In this document: piece after piece, positions 23,446 through 32,478 of the stretch | How positions within the stretch are numbered: the stretch's first letter is position 1 | Layout of the letters: the number at the start of each line of letters is the position of its first letter | NCBI GenBank assembly: GCA_009377505.1 | Contig: WHTX01000018.1 | Span: 1 to 32,887 of the forward strand | DNA from: Acidimicrobiia bacterium | GTDB lineage: Bacteria > Actinomycetota > Acidimicrobiia > Acidimicrobiales > CAIXPF01 | DNA: 32,887 bases | Direction of reading: 5' to 3' | Translations under genes and position numbers: made by a program | Notes under the pieces: generated by a model | Told to the model about the DNA's origin: nothing | Database searches by the model: none | The model's input: the letters and a program-made list of their open reading frames with translations, nothing else

Positions 23446-24852
23446 TCAGGCCCGCGAGCGGTAGCTCGCCTTGGTGCCCGCGGCGTCCTTGTTGAGGCGC
23501 TTGGACAAGTGCAGGCCCTCGAGCAGGAACTCGACGGCCGAGGCGACCATGGCCGGGGACTCGTCGCCCTCGGTGAGGGCTTGGACGGGGCCCCGCAGGT
23601 CCTCGACCTGGGAGACCGTGCGCACGAAGGTGGTGGAGGGCACGTCTTCGCCAGCGTCGACCACGAGCCCGGAGTCGAACGTCTCGACGATGCCCCTGAA
23701 GGTCTCCCCCGACACCCGGCTCTTGAACACGGTGAGCACGGCGCCGCGCAGCAGCTGGTCGATGATCTGGCCGTCGCGGCCCTCCTCGAGGGTCTCGATC
23801 TCGACCTTGCCCGCCGTCGAGGAGACGAGAGCGTCGAGGTCGCTGACCCGGGGCACGACCTCGTCCTCGCCGTGGCCCAGGGCCCGGCGCGCCGCGTTGG
23901 CCACGAGGGTCTCGTGGTTGGAGACCGAGAGGCGCACCGAGACGCCGGAGCGCTGGTTGATGTTGCCGCTCGCCCGGGCCAGGTGGGTGATCGTGGCGAT
24001 GATCTCGTCCATGAACTTCGGCACCCGCACGGAGATGCCCTCGGCGACGAAGGGGGTCGCCTCCTGGGCCACGATCGCCATCTCGATGTCGGTCGTGGGC
24101 GGGTAGTGCGTGCGGATCTGGGCGCCGAAACGGTCCTTGAGCGGGGTGATCAGGCGGCCGCGGTTCGTGTAGTCCTCGGGGTTGGCGGAGGCCACGAGCA
24201 GGACGTCGAGCGGCAGGCGGACCTTGTACCCCCGCACCTGCACGTCGCGCTCCTCGAGCACGTTCAAGAGGCCCACCTGGATGCGCTCGGCGAGGTCGGG
24301 CAGCTCGTTCATGGCGAAGATGCCCCGGTTCGTGCGGGGCACGAGCCCGTAGTGCAGCGTCAGCTCGTCGGAGAGGTACCGCCCCTCGGCCACCTTGATG
24401 GGGTCGACCTCACCGATGAGGTCAGCGACGGAGGTGTCGGGCGTGGCCAGCTTCTCGCCGAAGCGGTCGGCACGGTGCACCCAGTCGATCCGCGTGTCCT
24501 CCCCGTGGGCGGCGATGAGGTCCTTGGCGTACCTCGAGATCGGCGCGTAGGGGTCGTCGTTGATCTCGGACCCGGCGATGACCGGCATCCATTCGTCGAG
24601 GAGGTCCACGAGGCGTCGGATGAGGCGGGTCTTCGCCTGGCCCCGCTCCCCCAGGAAGACGATGTCGTGGCCGGCGAGCAGGGCGTTCTCCACCTGGGGG
24701 ATGACCGTGTCCTCGAAGCCGAGGACGTCGGGGAACAGCTCCCTGCCCTCCTTGATGCTCTGGAGGGCATTGCGCCTCAGCTCTTCCTTGACCGTCCGCG
24801 AGACCCAACCGGACTCACAGAGCTGACCCAGCGTGGCGGGGCGGGAGGACAT
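23446..24852 (-). CDS. MoxR/magnesium-chelatase-type AAA+ ATPase
   Basis: This is an AAA+ ATPase of 468 aa related to ChlI/BchI and MoxR. Walker A is GERGQAKT (68-75), with Ala73 where GxxGxGK has Gly. Walker B is GIFAMNELPDL, with Asn where Asp is usual. Sensor 1 is LLVASANPEDYTNRGRL, and PLKDRFGAQIRTHYP carries the arginine finger region. As I know the family, the atypical Walker residues are shared by this clade and do not by themselves imply inactivity. The C-terminal lid reaches about residue 350, followed by an extra helical region. The likely partner is the VWA protein at 15885-17906, 5.5 kb away. The ATG has TACCGT 7 nt upstream and no ribosome binding site. Confidence 0.88.
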   Translation of the reverse strand: MSSRPATLGQLCESGWVSRTVKEELRRNALQSIKEGRELFPDVLGFEDTVIPQVENALLAGHDIVFLGERGQAKTRLIRRLVDLLDEWMPVIAGSEINDDPYAPISRYAKDLIAAHGEDTRIDWVHRADRFGEKLATPDTSVADLIGEVDPIKVAEGRYLSDELTLHYGLVPRTNRGIFAMNELPDLAERIQVGLLNVLEERDVQVRGYKVRLPLDVLLVASANPEDYTNRGRLITPLKDRFGAQIRTHYPPTTDIEMAIVAQEATPFVAEGISVRVPKFMDEIIATITHLARASGNINQRSGVSVRLSVSNHETLVANAARRALGHGEDEVVPRVSDLDALVSSTAGKVEIETLEEGRDGQIIDQLLRGAVLTVFKSRVSGETFRGIVETFDSGLVVDAGEDVPSTTFVRTVSQVEDLRGPVQALTEGDESPAMVASAVEFLLEGLHLSKRLNKDAAGTKASYRSRA

Positions 24853-24859
24853 GCGGCCC

Positions 24860-24865
24860 ACGGTA
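24860..24865 (-). promoter_or_regulatory. Putative -10 box of the MoxR-type gene (leaderless)
   Basis: TACCGT on the minus strand ends 7 nt before the ATG at 24852. The VWA partner gene has the same arrangement (TAGCCT, 7 nt). Confidence 0.6.
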
Positions 24866-24995
24866 GTGCGGGCACACCAGCTGCGCGCCGCACGCAGCGC
24901 CCGCCCCGGGCGCGCCCACGCGCCCCGCGCCTCCGTCCCAGGTCGCAGCACGTGGGACGGGCTGGGCTGGTTCGCCTCGAGCGCATCGGGCCGGG

Positions 24996-25001
24996 TAGCG
25001 T
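24996..25001 (+). promoter_or_regulatory. Possible -10 box of the sdhCAB operon
   Basis: TAGCGT fits TANNNT and would give an sdhC leader of about 75 nt. No clear -35 box accompanies it. Confidence 0.35.
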
Positions 25002-25083
25002 CCCCTTCGCCCCGGCACCCGCGCCGGGACAGCACGCCAGGCTTCAGAGCGAGCTTCCAGAGCGATCCGTACGGGGGTCCGCG

Positions 25084-25893
25084 GTGGCGACGACGACACC
25101 GGCCCAACCACGCCAGACGAACAAGCCGATCTTCCCCCAGCGCAAGCGCCTGCCGTTCCCGCTGGGGCTCTACCAGTCCGCGATCGGCAAGAAGTGGGTG
25201 ATGGGCATCACCGGGATCATGCTCATGGGCTACGTGCTCGTGCACATGATCGGGAACCTGCACATCTACGAAGGGCCCGGGCAGATCAACGAGTACGGCG
25301 AGGCCCTACGCGACCTCGGCGGCCACCTGGCGCCCCGCACGTTCGTGCTCTGGGTGCTGCGCATCGGGCTGGCGGGGGCCTTCGTGCTCCACATCCACGC
25401 CGCCTACTCGCTGACCCGCCTGAACCACAAGGCCCGGCCCTCCAAGTACGCCGGGGGCCGCACGTACCACGCCGCCAACTTCGCCTCGCGGTCGATGCGC
25501 TGGACCGGCGTCATCGTCCTGCTCTACCTCTTCTTCCACCTCGCTGACCTGACCTGGGGCTGGTGGCTGGGCGACGACTACATCCGTGGCGACGTCTACA
25601 ACAACGTGGTCCGCAGCCTCAGCTCGGTGCCCATCGCCCTCATCTACGTCGTCGCCAACGTGGCCCTGGCGGTGCACCTGTACCACGGCGCCTGGAGCAT
25701 GTTCCAGAGCCTCGGGCTCAACAACCCCCGGTTCAACGGCATGCGGCGCGGCTTCGCCACGTCGTTCGCCGCCATCATCCTGATCGGCAACCTGTCCTTC
25801 CCGATCTTGGCCGTCAGCGGCCTCGTCAGCCAGGACAACCGCACGCACGAGTGCCACGACGGCACAGAGGCGTGCCTCGGGACGAACAACTGA
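25084..25893 (+). CDS. sdhC: Succinate dehydrogenase cytochrome b subunit (SdhC, b558 type)
   Basis: This is the membrane anchor of succinate:quinone oxidoreductase, 269 aa. It has five predicted helices (about 38-58, 87-109, 140-160, 180-202 and 224-248), the single-subunit class-B arrangement seen in Wolinella, Bacteroides and many actinobacteria. Candidate heme ligands are His54 (LVHMIGNLH), His103 or His105 (VLHIHAAYS), His152 (FFHLADL) and His201 (LYHGAWSMF), consistent with two b hemes and menaquinone chemistry. After the last helix a tail of about 20 residues holds Cys257 and Cys264 ([10 protein letters not shown]), which is unusual. The start is GTG at 25084, with a GGGGG stretch 6 nt upstream. 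SdhA follows after 20 bp. Confidence 0.93.
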   Translation: MATTTPAQPRQTNKPIFPQRKRLPFPLGLYQSAIGKKWVMGITGIMLMGYVLVHMIGNLHIYEGPGQINEYGEALRDLGGHLAPRTFVLWVLRIGLAGAFVLHIHAAYSLTRLNHKARPSKYAGGRTYHAANFASRSMRWTGVIVLLYLFFHLADLTWGWWLGDDYIRGDVYNNVVRSLSSVPIALIYVVANVALAVHLYHGAWSMFQSLGLNNPRFNGMRRGFATSFAAIILIGNLSFPILAVSGLVSQDNRTHECHDGTEACLGTNN

Positions 25894-25913
25894 CCGCAGA
25901 AGAGGAGCGACGG

Positions 25914-27842
<1,929 letters not shown>

Positions 27843-27891
27843 CCGCTGGGCGACAGGTGGAGGCCGGGCGAGGAGTGAGGACCGAGACGAC

Positions 27892-28677
27892 GTGAGCGGC
27901 ACCAACGCGAAGCCCATCCGGATCACGCTCAAGGTCTGGCGCCAGACCGGGCCCGGCGCGCCCGGCGGGTTCGAGACCCACGAGGTGGCCGAGGTCTCGC
28001 CCGACATGTCCTTCCTCGAGCTGCTCGACGACGTGAACGAGCGCCTGATCGCCGAGGACCGCCTGCCCATCACCTTCGACCACGACTGCCGAGAGGGCAT
28101 CTGTGGGAGCTGCGGGATGATGATCAACGGCAAGCCGCACGGCCCCGAGCTCGCCACCGCGACCTGCCAGCTGCACATGCGCAAGTTCAAGGACGGCGAC
28201 ACCGTCGTGGTGGAGCCGTTCCGCGCCGCGGCCTTCCCCCTCATCCGCGACCTCGCCGTCGACCGGGGCTCCATGGACCGGATCATCGAGGCGGGCGGCT
28301 ACATCTCGGCGGACACCGGCTCGGCCCAGGACGCCAACATCGTCCCCATCCCCAAGCCCGTGGCCGACGGCGCCATGGACGCCGCCGCCTGCATCGGCTG
28401 TGGGGCCTGCGTGGCCGCCTGCCCGAACTCCGCCGCCCAGCTCTTCACCTCGGCCAAGCTGTCCCACCTCAACCTGCTGCCCCAGGGCCAGGCCGAGCGC
28501 TGGGCGCGCACCGAGGCGATGGTGGAGACGATGGAGTCCTTCTTCGGCTCCTGCACGAACCACGGCGAGTGCGAGGCGGCCTGCCCCAAGTCGATCTCCA
28601 TCGACTTCATCGCCTTCATGAACCGTGACTACGTGAACGCGAAACGGAAGAACCGCCAGCTGCTCTCCCAGGGCTGA
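27892..28677 (+). CDS. sdhB: Succinate dehydrogenase iron-sulfur subunit SdhB
   Basis: This is the electron-transfer subunit of complex II, 261 aa. The [2Fe-2S] ligands are Cys66, Cys71, Cys74 and Cys92 ([12 protein letters not shown] through TATCQ). The next cluster uses [12 protein letters not shown] (Cys167, 170, 173, 177), and the third uses Cys221, Cys227 and Cys231 ([15 protein letters not shown]). It carries electrons from the SdhA flavin to the SdhC quinone site. The GTG at 27892 has a weak GAGGA too far upstream (11 nt); 49 bp separate it from sdhA. The frame and length are normal. Confidence 0.96.
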   Translation: MSGTNAKPIRITLKVWRQTGPGAPGGFETHEVAEVSPDMSFLELLDDVNERLIAEDRLPITFDHDCREGICGSCGMMINGKPHGPELATATCQLHMRKFKDGDTVVVEPFRAAAFPLIRDLAVDRGSMDRIIEAGGYISADTGSAQDANIVPIPKPVADGAMDAAACIGCGACVAACPNSAAQLFTSAKLSHLNLLPQGQAERWARTEAMVETMESFFGSCTNHGECEAACPKSISIDFIAFMNRDYVNAKRKNRQLLSQG

Positions 28678-28687
28678 GACAGGCCTC

Positions 28688-28707
28688 CACGCCGCCGCGG
28701 CGGCGTG
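28688..28707 (+). terminator. Perfect 20-bp palindrome after sdhB
   Basis: CACGCCGCCG followed by CGGCGGCGTG is a perfect palindrome 10 bp after the sdhB stop. Outer arms GCCTCC (28683) and GGAGGC (28721) can extend it. It is a likely terminator for sdhCAB, although the central bases would have to open to form a loop. Confidence 0.5.
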
Positions 28708-28946
28708 CGGGCCCGCGCCGGGAGGCTCCACTGGCTCGACGACCTCGCAACCGTCGCCCGCCTCGTGGCGGGCTCCAGACCCGCCTCCGCCCGGCTCGCC
28801 GGGGCGATGAGCGCCGCGCCCGGCCGACGCGGGCGCACCGGGCACGGGCGCACCGGTGGGCGGAACGCTGGCGCGCCCAGCGGGCCGACACGATCCAGAG
28901 CCTGGTCGCCCTGGCCCTCAACTCGGCCACGAGCCTCGTCGCCGGG

Positions 28947-30065
28947 GTGATCCTCGCCGGCATCACCGGCACGCTCGAGGAGCTGCCCGGCCTCCTCGTC
29001 CTCGTGCCCGCGGCCATCGGGCTCCGGGGGAACGTGTTCTCGGCGCTCGGCAACCGGCTCTCGACCTCGATCCACGTGGGCACGTTCCGCTTCTCCGCCC
29101 GGCGCGACTCGATCCTCGTGCAGAACCTGGCTGCGGCCCTGGTGCTCACCATCGGCATGTCGTTGCTGCTCGCCGTGGCCGCTCGGGTGCTCGCCGTCGC
29201 CCTGGCCGTGCCCGGGGCCGCCTCGCTCGGCAATCTCGCCCTCGTCTCGATCCTGGGCGGGACGCTCGCCTCCCTCGTCGTGCTGGCCGCCACGCTGACC
29301 CTGACGCTCGGGGCCGTGCGCTACGAGTGGGACCTCGACAACCTCGTCGCCCCGGTGGTGTCGACCCTCGGCGACGTGGTGACCCTGCCTGCGCTGTGGC
29401 TCGCCGCCGAGCTCGTCGGCGTGCGGGTGCTGGCCCCGTCCCTCACCTGGTTGCTGGTGCTGGGCACGATGGTCGCCATGGCCGTCACCTGGCGCAGCCG
29501 GCTGGGGCTGCTGCGCCAGATCATCCGCCAGTCCCTGCCCGTGCTGACCGCCGCCGCGCTGCTCTCCACCCTGGCGGGGCTGACCCTCCAGCAGCAGCTC
29601 GACACGTTCCTCGACTACAAGGCCCTGTTCCTGCTCGAGCTGGCCTTCGTTTCCTCCATCGGCGCGCTCGGCGGCATCTTCTCCTCCCGGCTGGCCACCG
29701 CCTTCCAGCTCGGGACGATCGAGCCGGTGGGCGTGCCCGGCCGGGCGGCGCGCGTCGCTGGGCTCGGGGTGCTCGCCCTGGCCGCGCCGGTCATGGTGCT
29801 GAACGCGGTGGGCGCCGAGCTCGTCGCCGGGCTCTTCGGCCAGTCGAGCCCCGGGCTCGGCTCGATGCTGGCCCTCTCGCTCGTGGCCGGGGCCATCGTG
29901 ATGGTGTTCGTGTGCGGCGTCGCCTACTTCGGCACGCTCGCCGCCTACCGCGTCGGGCTCGACCCCGACACCTACGGCGTGCCCGTGGTGACGTCCTCCG
30001 TCGACTTCGGCGGCGCCCTCGTCTTCGTCGTCACCATCGTCTCCCTCGGCATCGCCGCGACCTAG
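28947..30065 (+). CDS. MgtE/SLC41-like divalent cation transporter; true start uncertain
   Basis: This is a polytopic membrane protein of at least 372 aa with about ten helices. Two similar halves carry the MgtE-like motifs LVPAAIGLRGNVFSALGNRL and SIGALGGIFSSRLATAF, so it is probably a magnesium or related cation transporter without the cytoplasmic CBS domains of MgtE. The first in-frame ATG/GTG/TTG is the GTG at 28947, but this starts inside the first helix. The same frame upstream reads AERWRAQRADTIQSLVALAL and NSATSLVAG, a clear first half of that helix, back to about 28860. No ATG, GTG or TTG exists in this frame up to the stop at 28626. An ATG at 28807 is in the next frame. Either a CTG start (28731 is one) or a frameshift is needed. 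Confidence 0.8.
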   Translation: MILAGITGTLEELPGLLVLVPAAIGLRGNVFSALGNRLSTSIHVGTFRFSARRDSILVQNLAAALVLTIGMSLLLAVAARVLAVALAVPGAASLGNLALVSILGGTLASLVVLAATLTLTLGAVRYEWDLDNLVAPVVSTLGDVVTLPALWLAAELVGVRVLAPSLTWLLVLGTMVAMAVTWRSRLGLLRQIIRQSLPVLTAAALLSTLAGLTLQQQLDTFLDYKALFLLELAFVSSIGALGGIFSSRLATAFQLGTIEPVGVPGRAARVAGLGVLALAAPVMVLNAVGAELVAGLFGQSSPGLGSMLALSLVAGAIVMVFVCGVAYFGTLAAYRVGLDPDTYGVPVVTSSVDFGGALVFVVTIVSLGIAAT

Positions 30066-30138
30066 TGTCCTGGAAGGCTGAGGGGCGGTCTGGGCGATCC
30101 GCGGTGGGCGGGCGGCGGCGTCGCCCCGGCCAGGCGAA

Positions 30139-30181
30139 CCGCGAAGGATCTTGCACCGCCACGGTGCAGGAACCTTCGGGG
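30139..30181 (+). repeat. Dispersed 43-bp double palindrome, copy B
   Basis: The outer arms CCGCGAAGG and CCTTCGGGG pair at 8 of 9 positions. The inner arms TGCACCG and CGGTGCA pair perfectly over CCA. It matches the reverse complement of 20733-20775 at 39 of 43 positions. It lies between the convergent MgtE-like gene and the gene ending at 30265. Confidence 0.85.
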
Positions 30182-30264
30182 ATGGTACGGCCTGAGGGCT
30201 CGACCCGGTGACAAGCACGGGCGTCGAGATCGGTGCGATCGCGGCGCGAGTGACGGACGGTGCC

Positions 30265-30972
30265 CTACTCGCCGCGCTCGAGGAGGTTCACCCAACCCGC
30301 GCCCCCGCTCGCCGAGCGGCCCAGCAGGCGGCGCACGACCATGCCGACGGGGGCGGGCAGGCGCACGACCGCGGCTCCGCTCACCTCTGCGGGGGCGTCG
30401 TCCGCCCAGCCCGAGGGGCCGCAGAACCGACCTCCGGGGCGTATGGGCGGGATCCCCACCCCCCACACGTGGCCCCGTCGCCCGCAGCCGTCGAGCTCGA
30501 CACGCTCATCGCCCACGAGCAGCACCCCGTGCGCCCGGCCCTCCTGGCTGTAGCCGCCCGCGGTCGGGGCCGGCGCCCCCGCGGCCTCCCATTCGAGCTC
30601 GAAGCCGAAGGGCACGCGCTCGCCGCGGAAGGCGCCGAGGGCGTCGTCGGGATGGTCGAGGCGCAGGGCGAACGCCTCGAGCCCGTAGGACCAGTGCACG
30701 AAGGGCCGCTCGCAGGCCTGGTCGGCCCAGATGCCGCTGGCCCGCAGCTCGAGGGGCCGCCCGAGCAGGATGTCCGTCTCGAGCAAGGTCACGGTCAGCG
30801 CTCCCGCCTGCACGACCGAACCCCAGTACCAGGCGCGCCCGAGGCCCGGCCAGCGCAGGAGGGTCACGTGGCCGCCGAGCGACGCGTCCGCCACTGCGTA
30901 CTCGAGGTCGAAGGACTCGAACCACGCCGCCTCGCCGGGCGAGCTGTGGGCCAGCTCGTCTCGGGCGTGCAC
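30265..30972 (-). CDS. Unknown beta-rich protein, possibly lipocalin-like (AttH/Svf1 type)
   Basis: I do not firmly recognise this 235-aa protein. It is soluble, beta-rich and Trp/Gly-rich, with no signal peptide. Segments such as WFESFDLEYAVADASLGGHV, PFVHWSYGLEAFALRLDHP and ELDGCGRRGHVWG recall the two-barrel lipocalin-like families (AttH, Svf1, DUF7064/7065) that bind hydrophobic ligands. This is a fold-level guess. The GTG at 30972 is chosen because TACCGT ends 7 nt upstream; longer frames run into the divergent gene. It shares a 54-bp divergent promoter region with an SCP2-like gene, which also suggests lipid binding. Confidence 0.7.
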   Translation of the reverse strand: MHARDELAHSSPGEAAWFESFDLEYAVADASLGGHVTLLRWPGLGRAWYWGSVVQAGALTVTLLETDILLGRPLELRASGIWADQACERPFVHWSYGLEAFALRLDHPDDALGAFRGERVPFGFELEWEAAGAPAPTAGGYSQEGRAHGVLLVGDERVELDGCGRRGHVWGVGIPPIRPGGRFCGPSGWADDAPAEVSGAAVVRLPAPVGMVVRRLLGRSASGGAGWVNLLERGE

Positions 30973-30979
30973 GCCCGTG

Positions 30980-30985
30980 ACGGTA
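30980..30985 (-). promoter_or_regulatory. Putative -10 box of the lipocalin-like gene (leaderless)
   Basis: TACCGT on the minus strand ends 7 nt before the GTG at 30972. Confidence 0.6.
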
Positions 30986-31011
30986 CCGCGCCCACCGCTC
31001 GGGGCTGCGAG

Positions 31012-31017
31012 TAGGCT
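31012..31017 (+). promoter_or_regulatory. Putative -10 box of the SCP2-like gene
   Basis: TAGGCT ends 9 nt before the GTG at 31027. It lies back to back with the TACCGT box of the divergent gene, 26 bp away. Confidence 0.5.
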
Positions 31018-31026
31018 TGCCGACCC

Positions 31027-31485
31027 GTGGTCGCCTACCTGAGCCCGGCGTGGGTCGAGGCGCTCGACCGTGCGCTCGACGCGGTGGTGGCGCCGCCCGA
31101 CGCTCCCGACCTCGTGGTCCAGTACGTGGTCCTCGCCGACGCCGCCACCCAGGGCGGAAGCGGGGCCGAGGGCGGAAGCGGGGCCGAGGGCAGCAGCGGG
31201 GCCGAAGCTGCGGCTTACCACCTCGAGCTGTCCGCGGCCGGCGTGCGGGCCCGGTCGGGGCGCGCCCCGGGCCCTGACGTCTGCTTCACCCAGTCCCTCG
31301 AAACCGCCCGCCGCGTGGCGCGGGGCGAGCGCTCCGCCCAGGTGGCCGTGCTCACCGGCGAGGTCCGCGTCGAGGGCGACGCCTCGCGCCTCGTCCCCTG
31401 GCGCCGCGCCCTGGGCGGTCCGGTGGCGGCAGCCCTCGCCGGGCTCGCCCCCGGCCCCGGCCGCCCCGCCGGCCCTGAGGACTGA
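31027..31485 (+). CDS. SCP2 sterol-carrier-domain-like protein with a repeat linker
   Basis: This is a protein of 152 aa. The C-terminal part, DVCFTQSLETARRVARGERSA then VLTGEVRVEGDASRLVPWRRAL, follows the SCP2 pattern, in which a helix and the G-x-hhV-x-GD strand close a lipid-binding pocket. The N-terminal SPAWVEALDRALDAV is the usual first helix. Between two strands an insert of about 20 residues rich in Gly, Ser, Ala and Glu is encoded by 18-bp tandem repeats. No ribosome binding site is seen; a TAGGCT box is 9 nt upstream. It probably binds a lipid or fatty acyl ligand; the ligand is unknown. Confidence 0.75.
   Translation: MVAYLSPAWVEALDRALDAVVAPPDAPDLVVQYVVLADAATQGGSGAEGGSGAEGSSGAEAAAYHLELSAAGVRARSGRAPGPDVCFTQSLETARRVARGERSAQVAVLTGEVRVEGDASRLVPWRRALGGPVAAALAGLAPGPGRPAGPED
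31153..31206 (+). repeat. Three 18-bp in-frame tandem repeats inside the SCP2-like gene
   Basis: GGCGGAAGCGGGGCCGAG occurs twice in perfect tandem (31153-31170 and 31171-31188), followed by a third copy with three changes (31189-31206). Each copy adds six residues (Gly-Gly-Ser-Gly-Ala-Glu) in frame, so copy number can change without breaking the protein. Confidence 0.9.
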
Positions 31486-31563
31486 GCGCCCCTCGCCGAA
31501 GCCGGCCGAACCTCGTGGCCGCGCCCCGGGGCCGCCCCCTGGGCGGAGCGCCAGCGGCGTCCC

Positions 31564-31569
31564 TATCGT
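31564..31569 (+). promoter_or_regulatory. Putative -10 box of the Fpg/Nei gene (leaderless)
   Basis: TATCGT ends 8 nt before the ATG at 31578. Confidence 0.55.
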
Positions 31570-31577
31570 GTGGGGCC

Positions 31578-32414
31578 ATGCCCGAGTTGCCCGAGGTCCA
31601 GGCCCACGCCGAACGCCTCACCGAGGCCTTCGGTGGAGCCGTGTTGGAGCGATTCCTGCCCCTCAGCTTCGTGGCCCTCAAGACGGCGGTCCCCCGGCCC
31701 GAGGACGCCTATGGGACCGCCCTCGACGAGGTCGGGCGGCGGGGCAAGTACCTCCTCGCCCGCTTCGGGCCCCAGACCTTCGTCGTGCACCTCATGCAGG
31801 GCGGCCGTCTCCGCCGGGACGAGAAGCAGTCGGCCAAGCCCCGCTTCGGCGTCGCCCGCTGGCGCTTCGAGGACGGGAGGGCCTGGCTGCTCACCGAACC
31901 GGGGACCGAGCGCAAGGCCGGAGTCTGGGTCATGGCCGGCGACCCCACCACCCAGCCACCGCTCGACAAGCTCGGGCCCGAGGCCGACCAGCTCGACGAG
32001 GCGGCCCTGGCCGAGCGGCTCACCACCAACCCGATGCGCCTGCACGGCTTCCTGCGCGACCAGCACGCCGTGGCCGGGCTCGGGCGCCGGCTGGCCAACG
32101 AGATCTGCTGGGAAGCGCAGCTCTCCCCCTTCGCGGCCACGGCCAAGCTCAAGGGGGACCAGGTCGGGGCGCTGCACGCCGCGGTCCAGTCCTGCGTCGC
32201 CGCCGGCCTCGAGGACGAGCGCAGTCGCGACGACATGGTCGCCAGCGCGGAACGAGCGGGCAGCGTGCACGGCCGCAGCGGACAGGCCTGCGCCCGGTGC
32301 GGCGACGAGTTGCGGTCCGTCGAGTACCGCTCCTACACGGTGACCTACTGCCCGACGTGCCAAACAGGGGGCAAGGTGCTCGCCGACAACACCACCAGCC
32401 GCTTCCTGCGCTGA
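31578..32414 (+). CDS. Fpg/Nei-family DNA glycosylase/AP lyase
   Basis: This is a base-excision repair enzyme of 278 aa. The start MPELPEV gives the catalytic N-terminal Pro and Glu after Met removal. Lys57 in GRRGKYLL is the conserved beta-delta elimination lysine. The helix-two-turn-helix segment reads AVAGLGRRLANEICWEAQLSP, an actinobacterial variant of the classic GIGNIYADE. The C-terminal zinc finger uses Cys238, Cys241, Cys258 and Cys261 (CARCGDEL and YCPTCQTGG). The ATG at 31578 is forced by the catalytic Pro, so the frame upstream to 31515 is not used. The lesion range (8-oxoG or oxidised pyrimidines) cannot be judged from sequence. Confidence 0.93.
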   Translation: MPELPEVQAHAERLTEAFGGAVLERFLPLSFVALKTAVPRPEDAYGTALDEVGRRGKYLLARFGPQTFVVHLMQGGRLRRDEKQSAKPRFGVARWRFEDGRAWLLTEPGTERKAGVWVMAGDPTTQPPLDKLGPEADQLDEAALAERLTTNPMRLHGFLRDQHAVAGLGRRLANEICWEAQLSPFAATAKLKGDQVGALHAAVQSCVAAGLEDERSRDDMVASAERAGSVHGRSGQACARCGDELRSVEYRSYTVTYCPTCQTGGKVLADNTTSRFLR

Positions 32415-32455
32415 ACGCGCCGGCAGCACGGGGTGGGCGCCGCCTCCTCGCCCCA

Positions 32456-32478
32456 ACGTCCCCGCCCAGGGGCGACGT
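32456..32478. terminator. Hairpin between the convergent fpg/nei and mdh genes
   Basis: ACGTCCCC, the loop GCCCA and GGGG-CG-ACGT form an 8-bp stem with a 2-nt bulge, and the last base touches the mdh stop codon. It is imperfect but well placed. Confidence 0.45.

Noticed and set aside
23446-24852. The MoxR-type ATPase as an inactive pseudo-ATPase because of its Walker changes
   Set aside because: From memory of the family, GERGQAKT and NE in place of DE are shared across this clade, so the changes look like family traits.
28629-30218. An open minus-strand frame of 529 codons, rich in His, Asp, Glu and Gly
   Set aside because: It is the antisense shadow of the MgtE-like transporter; it has no domain and the extreme composition typical of antisense frames.
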